From the NCBI GenBank assembly GCA_029255685.2, contig CM055312.2, positions 53,788,202-53,852,201 on the forward strand: a DNA stretch of 64,000 nt, given 5' to 3'. The notes under the pieces were generated by a model that was given only the letters and a program-made list of their open reading frames with translations, was not told the DNA's origin and did not search any database. Of the stretch, positions 22,028-33,634 are shown one piece after another. How positions within the stretch are numbered: position 1 is the stretch's first letter; each line of letters starts with the position of its first letter. Both the position numbers and the translations under genes were made by a program. The DNA is from Silene conica. Taxonomy: Eukaryota > Streptophyta > Magnoliopsida > Caryophyllales > Caryophyllaceae.

Positions 22028-22032
22028 CACTC

Positions 22033-23113
22033 CCTACGTCAATGATAGCCCCTGCAGTATGTAAGAAAGGTCTCCCTAGGATGATGGGTATATGGGCATC
22101 CTCAGGGATGTCCAATACTACAAAGTCTACTGGGAAGAAAAATCTATCAATGCGCACAGGGATGTTTTCCAACACCCCTATGGGTTCCATCGACGTACGG
22201 TCAGCCATTTATATTGTCATACTCGTCACGGCAAAGGTAGTCATTCGTAATTTCTTGGCCACACTTAAGGGCATAACACTAATGTTAGCCCCCAAGTCAC
22301 ATAAGGCTTTCTTGACTGGGAAGGTCCCTATATTGCAAGGTACAGAAAAACTACCTGGGTCTTCTAACTTGTAGGGTGCAATGACATGGGACAAGAAACT
22401 AGAGGACTCCTCAGTAAGTGCTACCGACTCTACCTTATCTAGAGACCGCTTTCTAGTCAAAAGCTGTCTCATGAACTTTAAGTATGAGGGAACTTGTTGG
22501 ACTAATTCTAAAAATGGTACCTGAACGTTAAGAGAACGAATAACATCTTTGAATTTGTCGAAGGATACATGTTCCTTCATAGGCAGTAGTCGCTCCGGGT
22601 AGGGAGGAGTAGAGCTCTCAGCATTTGTAGCTCTTTTTAAGAATTTTGGGGTCTTGTCACCCCGAAACAGGAATTCCCTTAGGTTCTCAGGCATCTCGGG
22701 CCTAAAGGAATCCGCCTGTTCAGCATTCTCGGTCGGTCGACCATCTTCCTCGGTCGGTCGACCACTTCCCAGCTTTTCAGAATTTCCAGAAGCTACTGGA
22801 ATTGCATCAGTGGTCGACCGACTGGCATCAGTGGTCGGACGACCGTCTGTACTGCTACTCGCAGTTTGTTTTTTCTCTTTTCCTTTCCCATCAGCCTTAT
22901 CACCTCCTACTTTCGCCCCACTCCGCAGAGATATGATGTTCAGAGTCTCCTTTTTCTGGTCCGACTTGGTCGGAAGTTGACCCGGGACCCGTGTATCATT
23001 TTAGCTCGCAATTAGAGCAATCTGCGACTCGAGCATTTTCATTCCCGCTTCTCTCGCCTGCGAATCCTTCTGAACCAATCCGATAAGATTTTGGATTAAA
23101 GCATCCGTATTCG
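22033..23113 (-). pseudogene. G1 gag C-terminus and aspartic protease, 5' part
   Basis: Minus-strand frame. From the right: a gag segment with MLESQIALIAS (G2 has MLESQIAQLAT), a stop near 23001, then ETLNIISLRSG, a hallmark of the gag-protease linker in Athila-like elements, a variable spacer in which the GGTCGACCGACC motif is translated as GRPTE repeats (about 22733-22850), then a LKFMRQLLTRKR segment, the protease active site ALCDLGANISVM (Asp-Leu-Gly-Ala), and VDFVVLDIPED ... IILGRPFLHTAGAIIDV. The frame is broken at 22033 by X/T2 and resumes at 17879. Upstream gag is missing because of the junction at 23113. Confidence 0.85.
22733..22850. repeat. GGTCGACCGACC motifs inside G1 coding sequence
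   Basis: Copies at about 22733-22744, 22752-22763 and 22811-22822, with a degenerate one near 22834-22845. They are in frame with gag-pro, so the motif is translated. Confidence 0.75.
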
Positions 23114-24828
23114 GTGTGCAAATAATATTTTCACCACGCTCACAAACGAATTCTTAAAAGCACCAAGAACCGTTTCATATCATCACATCTATCGCTTCTT
23201 CGATGCGAAACTCCAAAAGGGCCAACCAGTTAGCGCACACATTCTCAATATGATTGTGAATGTCGAGAAATTGGAGTCCATGAACTGCAAGAGCAGTGAG
23301 AACGTAATCATTGATCGAATGCTTTATTCACTTCATGATGGTTTTTCCTTATTCAGGGCAAACTATTACATGAATGACATGAAGAAAAGTCCTCATGAGC
23401 TACACTCCCTTCTCATACAGACCGAGAAGGATCTTAATTTGAGTGGGAGCATGAAGCAAGACGTTCTCATGATTGCAAATAATGGAAAGGGTAAGGGCAA
23501 AGCTCAAGCAGAGCTAACAGTAGCTAAGCCTCCTAAATTCAAAAGGGCCGGATTTAAGAGTTGGCCTGGTGAGACAAGTAGCTCACAAGGCAAGACAAAG
23601 AGCGAAGACGGTTACATTGAGTGCCACCATTGCCACGACACTGGGCATTGGAGGCGGAACTGTCCAGTGTACCGTGAGGACATAAAAGTAGGCCGCGTCA
23701 CTCCTGTTGGTATGTCATCTTATATTCATATGATTGAGATTAACCATGCAAGTTTCGGAACTTGGGTACTTGATACCAGTTGTGGTTCTCATCTGTGTAA
23801 TCATTTGCAGGGCCTAAAAAGCATCACACCTCTCGCAAAGGGTGATGTGGACATGCGAGTCGGAATGGAGCAAAAGTTGATGCTGCTTCCGTGGGAACAT
23901 ATGTGATCCTGCTACCGAGCGGATTCGAGTTATATCTGTATTACTGTTATTATGTACCCAGTTTATCTAAGAACATTATTTCAGTTTCCGTACTCGATAA
24001 AGACGGATTTTCATTCTTAATAAAGGATAATATCTGTATTTTCTCTTTAAATGGAATGGTTTATGGTAAAGCGGTTTCCATGAATGATATATATCACACA
24101 TGAATAATAAGAAACTGAAGGTTGGTGACAAAGATCAAACATATCTATGGCACTGCCGTATGGGACACATAAATGAGAAACGTGTAAAGTAGCTAATACA
24201 GAATGGCGCTATATCTCCATTTGATTATGAATCATTTGGCACATGTGAATCATGTCTCATAGGCAAAATGACTCGTATTTCCTTCAAAGGTATTGCAATG
24301 CGCGCTGCTGACCTATTAGGCCTTGTACATACAGATGTATGTGGACCTATGTCAATCACCGCACGAGACGGCTATAGATATTTCATCACTTTCACGGACG
24401 ATTTAAGTAGATACGGATATGTCTACTTAATGAAGCATAAAAGTGAATCCTTTGAAAAGTTCAAGGAATTCAAGGCGAAGGTTGAAAACCAACTGGATAG
24501 AAAGATTAAAGCACTACGATGAGATCGTGGTGGTGAGTATCTTTCGCATGAGTTTGATCAACACCTTAAAGACTGTGTTATAGTACTACAATTAACTCCA
24601 CCTGGAACACCACAATTAAATGGTATGTCCGAACGGAGAAATCGAACACTATTAGATATGGTTCGATCCATGATGAGTCACACAGTTGTGTCAGATTCAT
24701 TGTGGGGCTTTGCTCTATTGTCAGCTGTTCTTATACTTAACCGAAGTCCATCTAAAGTTGTTGACAAGACATCATATGAGATATGGAAGGGAACCATCCC
24801 TAACTTGTCCTTTATTCGGGTTTGGGGC
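23114..24828 (+). pseudogene. Copia element C0 gag-integrase part
   Basis: First of three pieces of one copia element (others 43589-44908 and 53454-53772). It starts inside gag, without LTR or start codon, at the junction with G1. Visible are the gag core (NYYMNDMKKSPHELHSLL), the zinc knuckle CHHCHDTGHWRRNC, the protease box WVLDTSCG, the HHCC zinc segment, and the integrase core HTDVCGPM ... FTDDLSRYGYVYLM with its catalytic aspartates. Breaks include a frameshift near 23870, a stop at 24190 and a stop at 24520-24522 (TGA for Ser). It ends at GGGGC (24824-24828), the duplication made by G2, in the middle of the conserved FIRVWG-C segment. Confidence 0.88.
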
Positions 24829-25479
24829 TGATGTGTGCATTTTGTATAGACTTGTTAGTCTTGTTTTAGCACACATTCTCATAATAATTGGTGATTTTAT
24901 ATCATTTTATACCCCGTATGTGCTACTTTGTGTTCGTGTTGCTATTTTGCAGATAGTGACCGAATAGTAGCGGAAACCGAGCTTTTTCTGCCTTAGAGCA
25001 CCGTTTTTCAATAGTCGATGGAAGAACCGCGGTTGGTCGTATGTCAATCGAGAATTTTTAAGTGAAGAACCAACCTCTGTGCTCGATCGAGGGATCCAGA
25101 TGAAGTAAAGTCCTCGATCGAGCTGTCCTGTGCTCGATCGAGAGGTATCCAAGAAGGAAGCACTCGGTCGAAAGCCAAAGTGGTCGATCGAGAACTGCCA
25201 AAGAAGAGGATTCGATCGAGTAACCTTATGTCATTCGATCGACCGTTTTTTGAAGGCCAAAGGGCTCGATCGAGAGAAATTTTACCTCGATCGAGAGCTT
25301 GGAGACCCTTCGTTCACTTAGTTATTACTGCAGTTAATTTTCTCTGCTATTTAAAGAAGCTCGTTTGAGAGCATTAGGTATCAAGTTTGCACCCTAATTT
25401 TACTCTCAGAAACTCTTTTACTCTAAGTTACTTTTCTGAACTTTGTAGCCGTCTCAATATTAGCAATTTACGGGTTCTT
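24829..25479 (+). repeat. 5' LTR of G2, first part
   Basis: Begins TGATGTGTGCATTTTG. Matches 41846-42495. Split by G3 at GGGTTCTT; continues at 32325. Contains about seven CTCGATCGAG-type palindromes (25081-25305). Confidence 0.92.
25081..25305. repeat. CTCGATCGAG palindromes in the G2 5' LTR
   Basis: Exact or one-off copies of the 10-bp palindrome near 25082, 25112, 25133, 25187, 25210, 25264 and 25292. The same positions recur in the 3' LTR (42097-42315), with some sites mutated by C-to-T or G-to-A changes. Confidence 0.85.
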
Positions 25480-27269
25480 TGATGCGTGTCTATTTTATGA
25501 TATTTTACATCTATTTTCACACGCATTTTAGAGCTCATTTACGATGTTTTAGCCTTTATTTCCCAACTTTTGTCTACTTTCGTATTTTTATGCTATTTTG
25601 CAGAATTATGCGGAAAAGAGGCGATTTCAAACCAAATCCGTCCTAAGTGATTTTTATGGCTAAGGACACGAAGGAACAAATCCTAGTGCACATTTCAAGA
25701 CCTGAAGATAGCATAAGCAAAGGTGCATATAGTTTACAAGCTCTAAAAAAGCAAAGAATCGATCCACGATATTGCAGCCTGTTTCAAATGGCTATATCTC
25801 GAGTTCTAGAGCTGATAATGGAGTGATTCTAGTTGGAGGTGAAATCTTATCCTCTTAGCTTTCCAACGCCGCGAGAATCGCCTTCTTATGATGAGTAACG
25901 AAGAAATGGCAGCTGTTTTAAGATCGACACGCGCTGCAGAATTCGTCAGAATGCATTACTGTATATGTCATTTGGTCGATCGACCGCCTACTATGTCGAC
26001 CGACCAAGTGCCTGATGCGCGAGATTTCAGAAGCCCGACATTAGGTCGACCGACCTTCTACCTAGGTCGGTCGACCAGCGCGCAGTTTCAGAATTTCCGC
26101 AAAAGCCCGTGAACGCATTAGGTCAAAGAGGAATCGCCTTAATCTTTCCTATATAAGCCTAATCCGTCATTAGCTTTAGGCATCCAGTTTTAGTCTATTA
26201 TCTACCATCTTATTGTCAAGTCTTAGCATATTATTAGCATATAATAGTTATTTCTTATTATTCAAACACTATTCTTAAGTTTCATTCATTGTTCAATTAA
26301 TCTTTCCGCACGGATTCAATAAAAGCTTGTTCTTTTCTGCCCTAATCCTTACTTTCGGTAACTCCTCTTTCAATTTCAGTTTATTAATCGTTATTGTCAT
26401 AGAACTGCTAGTATCCGGTTAGGTTAGAATCCCAAAGCCTTTGTTGTTCTCGCATGCTTAGATTAATGTTCACCATGAATTCTGTTTTTATTAATGTTAT
26501 TGTTGTTATTTCAGTATCTATGCGTAGCTAATTACATATGTAAGGATGTATGGAGTAATATGCGTAGATGATGGGAAACCCGAGACTGCCTGTAGCAGAC
26601 TTAGGTCGGCCGACCGGCTTAACTGGTCGGTCGACCTAGGTGTTTAGTCGGTCGACCGGAGTAGCTAGTCGGTCGACCAAACTGCGTATGTTTTCAGTTC
26701 TATTTTATTTCGTCGACCATAATAACCTATAATGAGACTGAAAGGAGACTTGTAAGATGTTAGTAATGACCTACCCAAGATTGAAAGATACGGGAAGGGC
26801 ATTGGTTTACGTTTTAAGACAGCTAGGTTACTTAAGACTGAAAGGTATGTGACCTAGAAATTAGGAATCACCCTTATTGTTGACACCCAATAATTGTGAG
26901 ACCTAGGAACTAATAGCATAGGCCGAAAGGAGCTATTAGGTATCATAGACCAAAAGGATATGTTACACCCCTTGCGCAACTGCATTACATGTTGACTTAA
27001 GATTTACACCATCGTAGCTATTTACTACCCAAACATCCTAGCATCCTTTTTATTATAAGTTCATCTCATTCTTAATTCTTGTTTTATTATTGTCTTTTAT
27101 TTTAGATTTAGTGACAACCAATCTAAACCCCCAATCTGTTACCCTAAGACATCAACTTAGAACAATAAACATTCCCCACCTCCTTGTGGTTCGACCCTTG
27201 ACTTTAACTATCTAGTTAAAGTTTAGGAATTATAAATTTTATCTTTGACGCCCTCAACGACGGGTATCA
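25480..27269 (+). repeat. 5' LTR of G3
   Basis: 1,790 bp, TGATGCGTGTC ... GACGGGTATCA. GGTCGACCGACC pairs at about 25975-26013, 26044-26077 and 26605-26680. Confidence 0.95.
25975..26680. repeat. Paired GGTCGACCGACC motifs in the G3 5' LTR
   Basis: Near 25975 the first copy is the perfect palindrome GGTCGATCGACC. Copies at 26605-26680 form two further pairs (GGTCGGCCGACC/GGTCGGTCGACC). The 3' LTR has the same set at 31020-31130 and 31651-31730, with point changes. Confidence 0.8.
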
Positions 27270-27274
27270 AATTT

Positions 27275-27292
27275 TGGCGCCGTTGCCGGGGA
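27275..27292 (+). promoter_or_regulatory. Primer-binding site of G3 (tRNA-Asp)
   Basis: TGGCGCCGTTGCCGGGGA, five bases after the LTR end; complementary to the 3' end of plant tRNA-Asp. Confidence 0.9.
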
Positions 27293-27348
27293 GGTGACGC
27301 CAGTGTTTATTGTTTTTTGTTTATGTTTTCATTTTTTCTTTTGCCATC

Positions 27349-28356
27349 ATGAACATCGCCCCTTTCCCACAACTCGAGCATGAACCATTGCATATCTATT
27401 GTAGTAGATTAACCTCTTTCCTTTCTCAGTCTGACTATCCTGTTAGTATTGGGGAGGTTTGTCGTATCTTTTATGATGGAGTTACTGGTAAGACCTTGAT
27501 CGAGATTGAGAGAAATTGTGAGGATTTTCTAGACTTACCCTATGAGAAACAATGGGAGCTTCTCAAACACCTAATCCAAGCCAGCGAAGATACGGAGAGG
27601 TATGAGGGTGTTAATTTTAGTAACTCGGATTCTTCTGTCGAGAGTGATCCTATCACTCCCGTTGCTGAAGATTCACTCATTCTTAATAAGGATGAGTATG
27701 ATAGGTTACTTGACTCTCTTTCCCTCCCCGTTGATGATACTGACTTGGATACAGCTGATGAGTTAGGAATTCACCCCTTGTCTGACCAACCTATTTTTGT
27801 AGGTGTTAGTAATGAACATGTTCTTGATACGTTTGAACCTTCGGTTAATGAACCTTGTTCTGTGCAGGATTCAATTGTTAACATTTCTGATGTTTTTGAT
27901 AATATTAGTGAATGTTATGTACAAGGATCCTTTACAAAGCATCCTTCGCAGGCTTTGATGTGTTTTGAGACATGTACATGTGAATCCCTTGCTCAGAAGG
28001 ATGATTTAGATGCTCCAGAAATTGCAACACTAGGGACAAAGTCTATAGGCGGTCGGAAGAGAGATGTTCTCGATCGAGTAGTACCACTTACTCGATCAAA
28101 TGATGTAGAGAACGAGGTCACTCAAGCAAGTGATCATTTGGCTGAAGAGAAGAGCCCAAGGAAGAAGAGACCGAGGAAGGTGTCAGTCCATGACTTGGGA
28201 GATGACGACCCCAGAAGATGGGAGGATAGGGCTAAGGATGATGACCCATTTATCTACATGGTGGAGAGAAACTCATCTACCCAAATCACCATAGCTGAAG
28301 GGGTAGCCTGCAGTCAGAGCCCTTGGTCAAAGAAATCCTGCATCCTTCGCGGATAA
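27349..28356 (+). CDS. Gag-like protein of G3, 335 codons, open
   Basis: The only uninterrupted long frame of G3. The first in-frame ATG is at 27349 (the upstream 13 codons have no ATG). Residues about 10-75 (EPLHIYCSRLTSFLSQ ... VCRIFYDGV ... WELLKHLIQ) parallel the gag pattern of G2 (SENLTEAWERFKGYV ... ICNRFYNGL ... WSLIEEMA), so this is a divergent gag domain. The middle is acidic and Ser/Asp-rich; near residues 280-300 is a basic stretch (EEKSPRKKRPRKVSV) that could bind nucleic acid or act as a nuclear signal. No zinc knuckle, protease or polymerase follows. The end (SPWSKKSC...) resembles the G1 frame end. An open frame in an element whose LTRs differ by about 2% suggests recent activity or recent use. 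Function otherwise unknown. Confidence 0.7.
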   Translation: MNIAPFPQLEHEPLHIYCSRLTSFLSQSDYPVSIGEVCRIFYDGVTGKTLIEIERNCEDFLDLPYEKQWELLKHLIQASEDTERYEGVNFSNSDSSVESDPITPVAEDSLILNKDEYDRLLDSLSLPVDDTDLDTADELGIHPLSDQPIFVGVSNEHVLDTFEPSVNEPCSVQDSIVNISDVFDNISECYVQGSFTKHPSQALMCFETCTCESLAQKDDLDAPEIATLGTKSIGGRKRDVLDRVVPLTRSNDVENEVTQASDHLAEEKSPRKKRPRKVSVHDLGDDDPRRWEDRAKDDDPFIYMVERNSSTQITIAEGVACSQSPWSKKSCILRG

Positions 28357-30526
28357 CTTCTTCTTATTGCTCGTTTCTGTATTTTAAGACAATTTTCTGT
28401 TTTGTTAAGACTTTTCAGTTTGTTTTGCTTTAAGTTTTTACGACAATTTTGCTTTTGTTGCGTAGTTAAGACATTTAGACTTGGTTCTGGATTTTTGCAC
28501 ATATTTAGGGCGCAAGTATAATGACTTTCAGGTGTGGGGAAGTTAACTTGGTTAATACAAGTTAATCTCGCGAAGAAGAAGGCTATTGTACAAGAAACCA
28601 GGTCGACCGACCATCACTACCAGTCGGTCGACCAGACCCCTGCATTCCAGAAGCACTGTCAGACTGGCAACTGGTCGGTCGACCAGAGGTATGGGTGTAT
28701 CGACCATCTCACTTGTACAGACTGATCATAACTTTCTTGGGAAGCGTGCAAATATCATAAGGGAATTCCTTTCCCTTTTCTTTCGTTTATGCTTCTCCTT
28801 CTTCTTATACTTCAAACTTGCAAATTCATTATTTATCACCCAAAACATGTTTAATCCCCGAAAAAGGTCATTCTTTGTTTGACTTTTTCAGGTACTTGGA
28901 GTGGCACTGCTGGCCACCGAAACCTCCTAGCTCACGCTGGTTTGGGGAAGTTTCTCATGCGCTTAAAAATCAAGTGAGTTCTTTCCATTTTCCTTGGTTT
29001 TACTTTCTTGCATTTTTCCTTTAATTTTATGAAACCTTTACTTAGGCTAATCTACAATGGGGACATTGTGCGGGTTGGTTTGGGGAATGGTTTCGTGTCA
29101 CATGCATTGTCCCATTGCATTTTTGTCACACGTTTATTGCATTTCCGTATTGTATCGTTCTTTTCTTTATTTTCTTTGCATATACAAAATCCAAAAAAAT
29201 AGGAAAATTTCAAAATTTCAAAAAAATGCACGTTTATTTTAGCATATAGGTTGAGTCGGAACGAGAGTATTTCAAGGATGATCTTTGCTATCTTACATGT
29301 TTAGGCCTTTACCTTGCCTTGTCAACTTGTTTTAGTATGAAAGTCTTTTGCATATCTACGAGTTTTTGTTAACTTGTTATCTTGAGACTTGACTTATACC
29401 TTGGCAACCTACTATACATTTTGAGTTTTTAGAGCTTATTTTCTGGTTTCATTTTTAAACCAGTTGTCTAGGATATGAGTAGTACTCCCCTTGGAACATG
29501 TTACATCAATATGCATAAACATGAACTTGAATTGCTATATACTTGTTTACTATCTCGTTTTGTGAGTCTTGATACGTGCATTTGGGATCCCTTTTCTCTG
29601 ATTTACCCATAAGCTTCACATAGCCAAAATTGCCTTTTTATCCCCCAAAACTACATCCCATACTTAGCCTACCCTTCCAAGCTAGTATTTGTGGTCATTG
29701 GATTATTTTTTGAGGCATCTTGGTTTGTATGCTATCTTGAGCAAAAAGAGGAAAAAGAAAAGAAGGAAAGAAAAAAAAAAAAAAGAACAGAAAAAATTAG
29801 AAAAAGAAAAAAAAGAAAAGAAAAACGTACAGAAATCAGTCGACCGACCGCAACCATTGGTCAGTCGACCAACTGGCAGTGTCAGAATTCAAACTTTCGT
29901 TCCAAAAATCCCTTTCTTTTACATGTTATCACTCCCGTACTTCATTCAAAATATTTGGGAGTCCTTTCTTATATATAATGTGAGAGTTGTGCTACAAAAG
30001 AGCACCTTCTTAATATCAAAAGTTGTGAAATATGTTGTTGGGAATCGGTTTTACTAGCTTGGCTACTAACCCCACAAGTCCAAAAACATCTTTACCACTT
30101 TTTACCTTTCACCTCACATATCTTTCATTGCCTCAATTGCATGTATCCGAGTCACTTGATGAGTGTGTTTATACATAGTTGTAGAATTCTTGTTCATGTT
30201 AGATTGCAGGCATGTTTTCATGGGTCATAGTTAGGTGAGTGTCTTTACAATATACTTCTTCCTATCTTTTACATATACTCACCCTTTGCTTCATGAGTGT
30301 CTCGAGCGTACCGCGAGAGTCCATGGTATAAAGTCTCTATAGTCTTTATTTTTGCAAGTTTGACAACACCTTAACTCGTTTGCATGATTTGCATGCTTTC
30401 TCATTTTGTAATTGGCATTGGTTTAGGCTTACATGTAAATTTCGCTCTGAGATTGAAATCGTTCCATTAGTTAAGATCGAGCCTAGTTCTTGCTTGAGGA
30501 CAAGCAAGGGTTTGGTTTGGGAAATT
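28357..30526 (+). other. G3 non-coding 3' internal region
   Basis: No credible gene. GGTCGACCGACC pairs at 28601-28637 and 29836-29871 and a single copy near 28674. An A-rich tract (about 29745-29830) lies next to the 29836 pair. A purine-rich GGTTTGGTTTGGGAAATT (30509-30526) is the polypurine tract. The region is the counterpart of 4104-6222 in G1. Confidence 0.8.
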
Positions 30527-32319
30527 TGATGCGTGTCTATTTTATGATATTTTACATCTATTTTCACACGCATTTTAGAGCTCATTTACGATGTTTTAGC
30601 CTTTATTTCCCAACTTTTGTCTACTTTCGTATTTTTATGCTATTTTGCAGAATTATGCGGAAAAGAGGCAATTTCAAACCAAATCCGTCCTCAAGTGATT
30701 TTTATGGCTAAGGACACGAAGGAACGAAGCCTAGCGCACATTTCAAGACCTGAAGATAGCATAAGCAAAGGTGCATATAGTTTACAAGCTCTAAAAAAGC
30801 AAAGAATCGATCCACGATATTACAGCCTGTTTCAAATGGCTATATCTCGAGTTCTAGAGCTGATAATGGAGTGATTCCAGATGGAGGTGAAAGATTATCC
30901 TCTTAGCTTTCCAACGCCGCGAGAATCGCCTTATTATGATGAATAACCAAGAAATGGCAGCTGTTTTAAGATCGACGCGCGCTGTAGAATTCGTCAGAAT
31001 GCATTACTGTATCTGTCATTTGGTCGATCGACCGCCTACTATGGTCGACCGACCAAGTGCCTGATGCGCGAGATTTCAGAAGCCCGACATTAGGTCGACC
31101 GACCTGCTACCTAGGTCGGTCGACCATCGTGCAGTTTCAGAATTTCCGCAAAAGCCCGTGAACGCATTAGGTCAAAGAGGAATCGCCTTAATCTTTCCTA
31201 TATAAGCCTAATCCGTCATTAGCTTTAGGCATCCAGTTTTAGTCTATTATCTACCATCTTATTGTCAAGTCTTAGCATATTATTAGTATACAATAGTTAT
31301 TTCTTATTATTCAAACACTATTCTTAAGTTTCATTCATTGTTCAATTAATCTTTCCGCACGGATTCAATAAAAGCTTGTTCTTTTCTGCCCTAATCCTTA
31401 CTTTCGGTAACTCCTCTTTCAATTTCAGTTTATTAATCGTTATTGTCATAGAACTGCTAGTATCCGGTTAGGTTAGAATCCCAAAGCCTTTGTTGTTCTC
31501 GCATGCTTAGATTAATGTTCACCATGAATTCTGTTTTTATTAATGTTATTGTTGTTATTTCAGTATCTATGAGTAGCTAATTACATATGTAAGGATGTAT
31601 GGAGTAATATGCGTAGATGGTGCGAAACTCGAGACTGCCTGTAGCAGACTTAGGTCGGCCGACCGGCTTAACAGGTCGGTCGACCTAGGTGTTTAGTCGG
31701 TCGACCGGAGTAGCTGGTCGGTCGACCAAACTGCGTATGTTTTCAGTTCTGTTTTATTTCGTCGACCATAATAACCTATAATGAGACTGAAAGGAGACTT
31801 TTAGGATGTTAGTAATGACCTACCCAAGATTGAAAGATACGGGAAGGGCATTGGTTTACGTTTTAAGACAGCTAGGTTACTTAAGACTGAAACGTATGTG
31901 ACCTAGAAATTAGGAATCACCCTTATTGTTGACACCCAATAATTGTGAGACCTAGGAACTAATAGTATAGGCCGAAAGGAGCTATTAGGTATCATAGACC
32001 GAAAGGATATGTTACGCCCCTTGCGCAACTGTATTACATGTTGACTTAGGATTTACACCATCGTAGCTATTTACTACCCAAACATCCTAGCATCCTTTTT
32101 TATTATAAGTTCATCTCATTCTTAATTCTTGTTTTATTATTGTCTTTTATTTTAGATTTAGTGACAACCAATCTAAACCCCCAATCTGTTACCCTAAGAC
32201 ATCAACTTAGAACAATAAACATTCCCCACCTCCTTGTGGTTCGACCCTTGACTTTAACTATCTAGTTAAAGTTTAGGAATTATAAATTTTATCTTTGACG
32301 CCCTCAACGACGGGTATCA
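30527..32319 (+). repeat. 3' LTR of G3
   Basis: 1,793 bp, same ends as the 5' LTR; followed by the TTCTT duplication. Confidence 0.95.
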
Positions 32320-32324
32320 TTCTT

Positions 32325-33414
32325 CGTTCTTTCGTTCCAAGAATTCCAATCTTCTGTTCTTGCTTTTGTTACTGTAATTTTCTATTCTCTTATCTTTATT
32401 TTTCTAATCTTATTTTAGTTTCTATTCACTGTTTCCGTTTTATCATTTCCGATCAGTTTCAAGCAATTTACTCTGTTTTTCGTTGTTTATGTTCTTCGTT
32501 ATTACTCGTCCTTTTCCGCCCCTGATTTTACTTTCTGTTCTCGTTCATTTCCCCTTGTTAGTTCTTATTTCTAGTTTTAATCTATTCGTTCTAATCCATT
32601 GTTTAATTCGTATCGTTTCGTATGCTAGTTTGTTATTCTTATATCCCTCTTAAGATTACCAAATTCGCATCCCTTTCCCTTGCTTCTCGTTAATTTCGAA
32701 TCCCTTGCCTACTGTTGATAATCTGATTTTTACTTATCACTTTGTCATGTCGTATGCTAGAATTCTCATTATCGTCATAATCTTTGTCGACCTCGTCATG
32801 AGTAGCTAAATCTTTTATATGTTAGGATGAGCGAGTTGTGTTGAATGTTTGATATGTAGAAGTCGGGTTAGACCGTCTTTGGTGGGAGTAATCGTTAAAC
32901 AATTTAATTCATGTTCGGTTTAGTGAGTGCACGCATGAGACCTTACATGTAGTTAATTCCCGACCTAGATCGGAAGGTTGGAATGGTAAGACTTGTTTAT
33001 TGATTTTAAATAGTTTTTGTGAGAGCGGAAGTTAAGGAAAAACGACCTTAGGGCGACTTAAGACCGGAAGGTATAGTCGGGTTTGAGACTTCACCGTAAT
33101 AACCCAGCCTTTCCCACCAATAATTGGCCTATCCCAATTGCGACAATCATACGTAAGACACAACGACCCGAGTTCCCAACATATTCCCTTTCCTTGATTT
33201 TTATCTCAAATTGTTTATTTTCCGTGTTTTTATTCCTTGCTTATCCCTATATCTTAGGTTAGTTATCACAATTTAAAACCCCCATTTCTGTGACCATAGG
33301 TAAAAAATGTTAGTTGAAACAGTTCGCTTCCTTGAGGAGATCGACCCTATTTACCGCTAGCTTATGTTAGTAGTACCTAGACTTTTATTTTTGGTGTATG
33401 AACGACACGCATCA
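32325..33414 (+). repeat. 5' LTR of G2, second part
   Basis: Continues 25479 after G3. Matches 42501-43583. Ends GACACGCATCA. The open frame near 32295-32525 is LTR sequence without coding signal. Confidence 0.92.
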
Positions 33415-33419
33415 AATTT

Positions 33420-33437
33420 TGGCACCGTTGCCGGGGA
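33420..33437 (+). promoter_or_regulatory. Primer-binding site of G2 (tRNA-Asp)
   Basis: TGGCACCGTTGCCGGGGA; one mismatch to the G3 primer site. Confidence 0.88.
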
Positions 33438-33634
33438 AGCAACACTGTTTTTCTATTTCTGTTTTTATCTATTTTAGTCTTAAGGAATTTTAATTCCTTA
33501 AGACCGTACTAATCGTTCTCTTCAGTTTTATGCGCAGGTCTCAAAGGGGAGATTTGGTGAATCCTGATCCCGAACCCGAGAGATTATTCCTACGTTGAAG
33601 GAGATAACTTGAGAGAGCTAATCGGGAGGAAGAC

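Larger units (their letters stand above)
2492..23113 (-). mobile_element. Athila-like Ty3/gypsy element G1 (gag-pro), interrupted twice and 5'-truncated
   Basis: Minus-strand LTR element. Its own segments are 2492-6392, 17507-17879 and 22028-23113; the gaps are the T1/CACTA and X/T2 insertions. The LTR belongs to the same family as G3 (terminus TGATGCGTGTC... on the minus strand), and the 3' internal part matches G3 28340-30526 in reverse. The coding part holds a gag linker and an aspartic protease, but no reverse transcriptase or integrase lies between the protease and the 3' LTR. The 5' LTR and gag N-terminus are absent; the right edge at about 23113 joins copia C0 gag with no terminus or duplication. 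Confidence 0.85.
25480..32319 (+). mobile_element. Non-autonomous gypsy element G3, complete, nested in the G2 LTR
   Basis: LTRs 25480-27269 and 30527-32319; 5-bp target duplication TTCTT (25475-25479 and 32320-32324). The uninterrupted target is in the other G2 LTR at about 42495-42515. The primer site at 27275-27292 is an exact TGGCGCCGTTGCCGGGGA, complementary to the 3' end of plant tRNA-Asp. A purine-rich tract ending at 30526 precedes the 3' LTR. The only long ORF is 27349-28356. The LTRs differ at about 40 of 1,790 positions by eye. It has the same LTR family as G1. Confidence 0.95.

Noticed and set aside
28586..28882. Open frames downstream of the G3 gag-like ORF as a second gene
   Set aside because: They cross the GGTCGACCGACC pairs and are not kept in the corresponding part of G1.
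29689..30057. Lys/Glu-rich open frames in the A-rich tract of G3 (and the T-rich counterpart near 4646-4985)
   Set aside because: Low-complexity translation of an A-rich tract; no conservation of frame between G1 and G3.
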